Source: Aliiroseovarius pelagivivens
Lineage (GTDB): Bacteria; Pseudomonadota; Alphaproteobacteria; Rhodobacterales; Rhodobacteraceae
Direction of reading: 5' to 3'
DNA: 5,513 bases
Assembly: GCF_900302485.1 (NCBI RefSeq)
Contig: NZ_OMOI01000004.1
Span: 1 to 5,513, forward strand
Below are positions 5,357 to 5,513 of the stretch, piece after piece. Under the pieces are notes generated by a model. It made no database searches and was not told where the DNA came from. It was given only the letters and a program-made list of their open reading frames with translations. A program made the position numbers and the translations under genes. How positions within the stretch are numbered: position 1 is the stretch's first letter; the number at the start of each line of letters is the position of its first letter.

Positions 5357-5466
5357 TAAAAGATTGAGTGTGAGGTTATAACGCCGAAGCGGTAAAAATT
5401 TTAATTTTTGCCGCTGAGGGGTTGACCAAGCGAAGCGCGGTAGGTTTTCTGCTTAGGAGTTTAATC
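5357..5466. other. F-G intergenic region: complementary-strand origin / primosome assembly site (PAS, n' site)
   Basis: This 110-nt gap between F and G is the largest non-coding stretch of the genome and is present unbroken here (bases 1-80 repeat its last part). In phiX174 this region carries the PriA (n' protein, factor Y) recognition hairpin, where the primosome assembles on SSB-coated + strand to start complementary-strand synthesis. Visible elements are the AAGCGG hexamer at 5387-5392 (also 1-6), associated with factor Y sites, a long A/T-rich inverted repeat at 5388-5415, and the compact GCGAAGC hairpin at 5430-5436. The role comes from established phiX174 work. The exact PAS borders cannot be fixed from the sequence alone. 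Confidence 0.88.
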
Positions 5467-5513
5467 ATGTTTCAGACTTTTATTTCTCGCCATAATTCAA
5501 ACTTTTTTTCTGA
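5387..5513. repeat. Terminal direct repeat, right copy
   Basis: This is the second exact copy of bases 1-127. It holds the 3' part of the F-G intergenic region and the first 15 codons plus 2 nt of a duplicate gene G reading frame that starts at 5467. It is not a second gene. It should be trimmed when the genome is closed into a circle. Confidence 0.97.
5467..5513 (+). CDS. G: Duplicate partial start of gene G (contig overlap)
   Basis: The 5' end of G repeats here because the contig reads past its circular junction. It encodes the first 15 residues and is cut by the window end. It has the same AGGAG site (5455-5459) as the full copy. It is the same gene as the one at 81-608, not a paralogue or fragment in the genome. 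Confidence 0.95.
   Translation, partial: MFQTFISRHNSNFFS

Noticed and set aside
5467..5513. Second, truncated copy of G as a real gene duplication
   Set aside because: It belongs to the exact 127-nt end overlap that closes the circle, so it is an assembly artefact.
1..5513. A novel defence, mobile or CRISPR system hidden in the window
   Set aside because: Every stretch is accounted for by known phiX174 genes and signals. There are no spaced repeats, tRNA, rRNA, insertion sequence or foreign gene.

Overview
This window is the complete genome of the microvirus phiX174 (Microviridae, Escherichia coli host; circular single-stranded DNA, virion sense = the strand shown). It is written as a linear contig that runs past its own origin. 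The first 127 bases recur exactly as the last 127 (1-127 = 5387-5513), so the unique circle is 5386 nt, the canonical phiX174 length. All eleven classical genes (A, A*, B, C, D, E, F, G, H, J, K) are on the + strand in the canonical order, and every length is the expected one. Only about 217 nt of the circle are non-coding.

Layout: the contig opens in the F-G intergenic region (complementary-strand origin/PriA primosome assembly site and the T_F hairpin). Next come spike protein G (81-608) and pilot protein H (617-1603), then a 63-nt control region with promoter P_A interleaved with terminator T_H. Replication initiator A (1667-3208) follows and contains the rolling-circle origin (1985-2014) and the in-frame internal gene A* (2183-3208). 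Genes B (2761-3123), K (3123-3293) and C (3205-3465) overlap the 3' part of A in other frames. Promoter P_D lies inside C. D (3462-3920) follows with lysis gene E nested in it, then J (3920-4036), the T_J hairpin and capsid gene F (4073-5356), which leads back into the F-G region.

How the genes work together: host PriA-primosome converts the infecting + strand to duplex from the F-G hairpin. Protein A nicks the duplex at 1991/1992 and drives rolling-circle replication. C switches synthesis to packaging of single strands. B and D scaffold capsid assembly from F, G and H, J enters with the DNA, and E normally lyses the host by inhibiting MraY.

The striking departure is in E: codon 7 is TAG (3658-3660) instead of the wild-type TGG, while the overlapping D codon stays valine. 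This is the classical am3 amber allele. Together with three further substitutions that I recall from the commercial am3 strain and sequencing control, it says this is a laboratory phiX174 lineage. A k=127 assembly overlap also points to a sequencing spike-in contig rather than an environmental virus. At least two positions (479 and 819) appear not to match that control as I remember it.

I found no previously undescribed system. The worthwhile second looks are the amber in E, the strain fingerprint, the architecture of the gene A leader, a strong hairpin early in H, a hendecad repeat in H, and the complete absence of GATC.
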